DNA of 17,553 bases from Hypholoma sublateritium FD-334 SS-4 (lineage: Eukaryota; Basidiomycota; Agaricomycetes; Agaricales; Strophariaceae): assembly GCA_000827495.1 (NCBI GenBank), contig KN817555.1, positions 2,399 to 19,951 on the forward strand, written 5' to 3'. The notes under the pieces were generated by a model. The model worked only from the letters and a program-made list of their open reading frames with translations, was not told the origin of the DNA and did not search any database. Positions 15,768 through 17,553 of this stretch are shown here, in pieces. The position numbers and the translations under genes are program-made. Numbering within the stretch: the first letter of the stretch is position 1; the number at the start of each line of letters is the position of its first letter.

Positions 15768-17374
15768 ATGATACCCAGACGCCCCAAAACGTCTGCAGAA
15801 ATACTGGCTGGTGCCACGTACTCTGCTCTGCCTGTGAAAACTGTTCCCTCTCAACTTTTATCCGCGTTTTCTGTTGATCAAACGCTGCCCACCGAAAATC
15901 TGCCCGTGGCTGCCTCCGAAACTCCTGAAATACCAGAAGAAGAGTTATTCGAGACACCTAGCTTCGAATTTCGACAACCCATCACCCCAGATTTTTTTAG
16001 TGCAAAGGATAGAGGTGATATGGAAACTGGGAGAGCAAGGAGGAGCTCGGATGCCGTCGATAGCATGTCAGGCCACTTTCAATCATATGTAAGTATATAA
16101 TATATAACACTGTTCACAGCATGTTCTCCGAGGACCTGTCCGAGTTTGATATGCACTCTGCATCGCCGACAGGATCTGCCAGTGCACCATCAATGACACG
16201 GCATGACACCTGCATCGACAACATCCTCGACCTTCTTTTGCACTCACATATCAGCCTGTTCGACCTGTTTCTTGAGCTACTTGATGAGAGTAAAGCACAG
16301 TATTTGAGCTACCAAACCGAATTTTACAAGGAAGGCAGTCAAAAATTCTGCATGATCCTCGACCGGGTCTCACACAGCCAAAATGGAAGAAAGAAGATAT
16401 GTACATGGATCAGGCACTCGTGCCTCCAGACGGTCTGTGAGATAGTCAGTGAAGAGATGGATGAAGTGAAAAAGGTAGAGAAAATATCTGGACTGTCAAG
16501 CATTACGCCAGAGTTTATCAAATCTTGGACGATCTGCGACCACGCGGACTTGGCTCCATGGACGACCAAGATTCTCCTTGCAGCTGCAGAGACGTCGGCT
16601 GCGTGTGAAAAAAATAAGCTGAAAACCCCGGATGCAGTATGTTTATCATCATCTATTGTGAATATTAATCTAATCAATTGCTTGACCGTTTAGATTTGCC
16701 GAATCATTGTGAAGCAACTTGTATATCAAAGGTCTTTTCATTCTCTCGGTTTCCAGGCACAGTTTGGTCTCTTTCTGTGGACAACAGGCTGTGCATGTCA
16801 AACAATTGAGGCGTTACACGTCTGCAGACTGTCCATCAGCTATTCCTCTGTGCTCAAGACAATCACAGTGCTTGGAAAACACTGCATGGACTTGGCCATT
16901 CAGGCGAGCAATGATGTCCACATGTTCTGTTACGACAACATCAATCTCAGCACCTCTATATTCACAGAGCAGCGCAGATCCGATGGACTGCCCAAAGTTA
17001 CTTCTGGGACGTTCAGAATAATTTACAAGCTTCAGAATGCAGATCCGAAAGACATGGAAATAGCGCCCATCATGGAACGCATGCAAAAATTGACAGGTCT
17101 TCAATTCAACGCCGATCTTGTGCCCCCAAAAAATCAGGCTGAGTCCTTCCGAACCCAGCTCACCATCGTGGTGGTTCAGGTACTCACGACCCATGCAAAG
17201 GGATTTGAATTGTACGCAAATAACGCAGAGCTTCAACACAAGCCTCGTCATGTGATTCCTCCCAGATACAAGACAGAGCAATTTCCTCTGCGTGTCACAA
17301 CAATTGAGGAAGCTTCGCTCAAGGGTAATCTTCTATATCATGATGAAGTGTATAAAAACCTGCTCAAGCGTTGA
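15768..17374 (+). CDS. DUF6589 domain-containing protein, 3' truncated (three exons)
   Basis: The proposed exons are 15768-16088, 16133-16636 and 16694-17374, giving 501 residues. Residues 1-125 are a Pro/Glu/Ser-rich low-complexity region. From about 130 a helical domain begins (NILDLLLHSHISLFDLFLEL), then CTWIRHSCLQ, a Cys-containing helix after exon 3 starts (GLFLWTTGCACQTIEAL), and the hallmark FCYDNIN at 353-359 followed by TEQRR and SGTFRIIY. The end has FPLRVTTIEEASLKGNL and YHDEVY. I recognise this order as the DUF6589 family of basidiomycetes; its biochemical role is unknown, and a transposon-related role is only inference. Family members I recall are much longer, and the conserved continuation after YHDEVY is absent: TGA follows at 17372-17374. 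The ATG was chosen as the first in a continuous frame joined by plausible introns. The gene lies downstream of, and parallel to, the gene at 14502-15290. Confidence 0.72.
16089..16132 (+). other. Intron 1 of the DUF6589 gene (44 bp, acceptor inferred by frame)
   Basis: The donor is GTAAGT at 16089. The first AG (16118-16119) would give a 31-bp intron and put exon 2 out of frame. The next AG (16131-16132) gives 44 bp and restores the frame entering DLSEFDM. If the first AG is used in reality, the gene is frameshifted, or translation restarts at the ATG at 16121. Confidence 0.5.
16637..16693 (+). other. Intron 2 of the DUF6589 gene (57 bp)
   Basis: The donor GTATGT, a branch-like CTAATC at 16670-16675 and the acceptor TTTAG at 16689-16693 give a standard basidiomycete intron between complete codons. 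Removing it joins two segments of the same domain (KLKTPDA to ICRIIVKQL). Confidence 0.8.
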
Positions 17375-17553
17375 TACAGCTGCAATCGGTCTATGCGTGT
17401 AAATCCGCTAGATTTTCGATTTTAGCCATACTCCACTATTTAGACAAGGGGAGNTAGGAGGTACCCGACCTAGCTAGCTCCAGTGAAATAACAGAGACAT
17501 AAGCACCTACTCAGAGACTGTGACAGACAGCAATTGACTCGTGCAGATATGTA
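17375..17553. other. Downstream of the DUF6589 stop; no continuation of the gene
   Basis: No frame here continues the family. An imperfect inverted repeat GGAGNTAGG (17450-17458) against CCTAGCTAGCTCC (17469-17481) surrounds the unknown base at 17454. It is otherwise unassigned, and the window ends. Confidence 0.5.

Noticed and set aside
16814..17281. Minus-strand 155-codon frame
   Set aside because: It lies opposite the third exon of the DUF6589 gene, which has the recognisable domain motifs.
1..17553. CRISPR array, bacterial operon or phage
   Set aside because: There are no regularly spaced identical repeats or ribosome-binding-site-led gene clusters; introns and copia elements show a eukaryotic nuclear origin.

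Overview
The window looks like nuclear DNA of a basidiomycete fungus, most likely an Agaricomycete. The evidence is a three-exon gene whose product I recognise as a DUF6589-type protein (a family I know almost only from mushroom-forming fungi), very short introns with GTATGT/GTAAGT donors, and remnants of at least two Ty1/copia retrotransposons. No bacterial, organellar or viral gene order is visible. There are two ambiguous bases, at 1211 and 17454.

Layout. Positions 1-1480 hold nested retroelement pieces: a minus-strand copia Gag C-terminus with a zinc knuckle that reaches the start of the protease at the window edge, abutting the 5' end of a plus-strand copia element (LTR, primer-binding site, leader, Gag N-terminus). 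That LTR is itself split by a 268-bp solo-LTR-like element with a perfect 5-bp target duplication. Positions 2.0-10 kb are AT-rich, nearly free of CpG and lack intact genes. They contain old diverged direct and inverted repeats that still echo protein sequence, a second 268-bp element with its own 5-bp target duplication, two unusually long minus-strand open stretches beside it, a degenerate TTAGGG-like block, and from 9985 the 3' end of a decayed minus-strand copia element (LTR, polypurine tract, RNase H). Positions 10.5-14.4 kb hold a small GC-rich minisatellite island, the integrase end of a minus-strand copia element (about 12.4-12.6 kb) and otherwise unassigned DNA, ending in a G-rich polypurine tract. 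Positions 14.5-17.4 kb are CpG-containing and gene-like: the C-terminal part of a basidiomycete protein of unknown function carrying a premature stop, then the DUF6589 gene in the same orientation, which appears to be truncated at its 3' end.

Functional reading. The left and middle parts are a transposon graveyard shaped by C-to-T decay, as expected for methylated heterochromatin. The two right-hand genes sit head to tail with about 480 bp between them and may be remains of one mobile or expanded gene pair; that is inference. The most unusual structure is the 268-bp element: it has LTR-like ends and 5-bp target duplications but carries an internal cloverleaf-like tRNA sequence with A and B boxes and a T4 terminator, comparable in concept to plant Cassandra elements whose LTRs carry 5S rRNA promoters.
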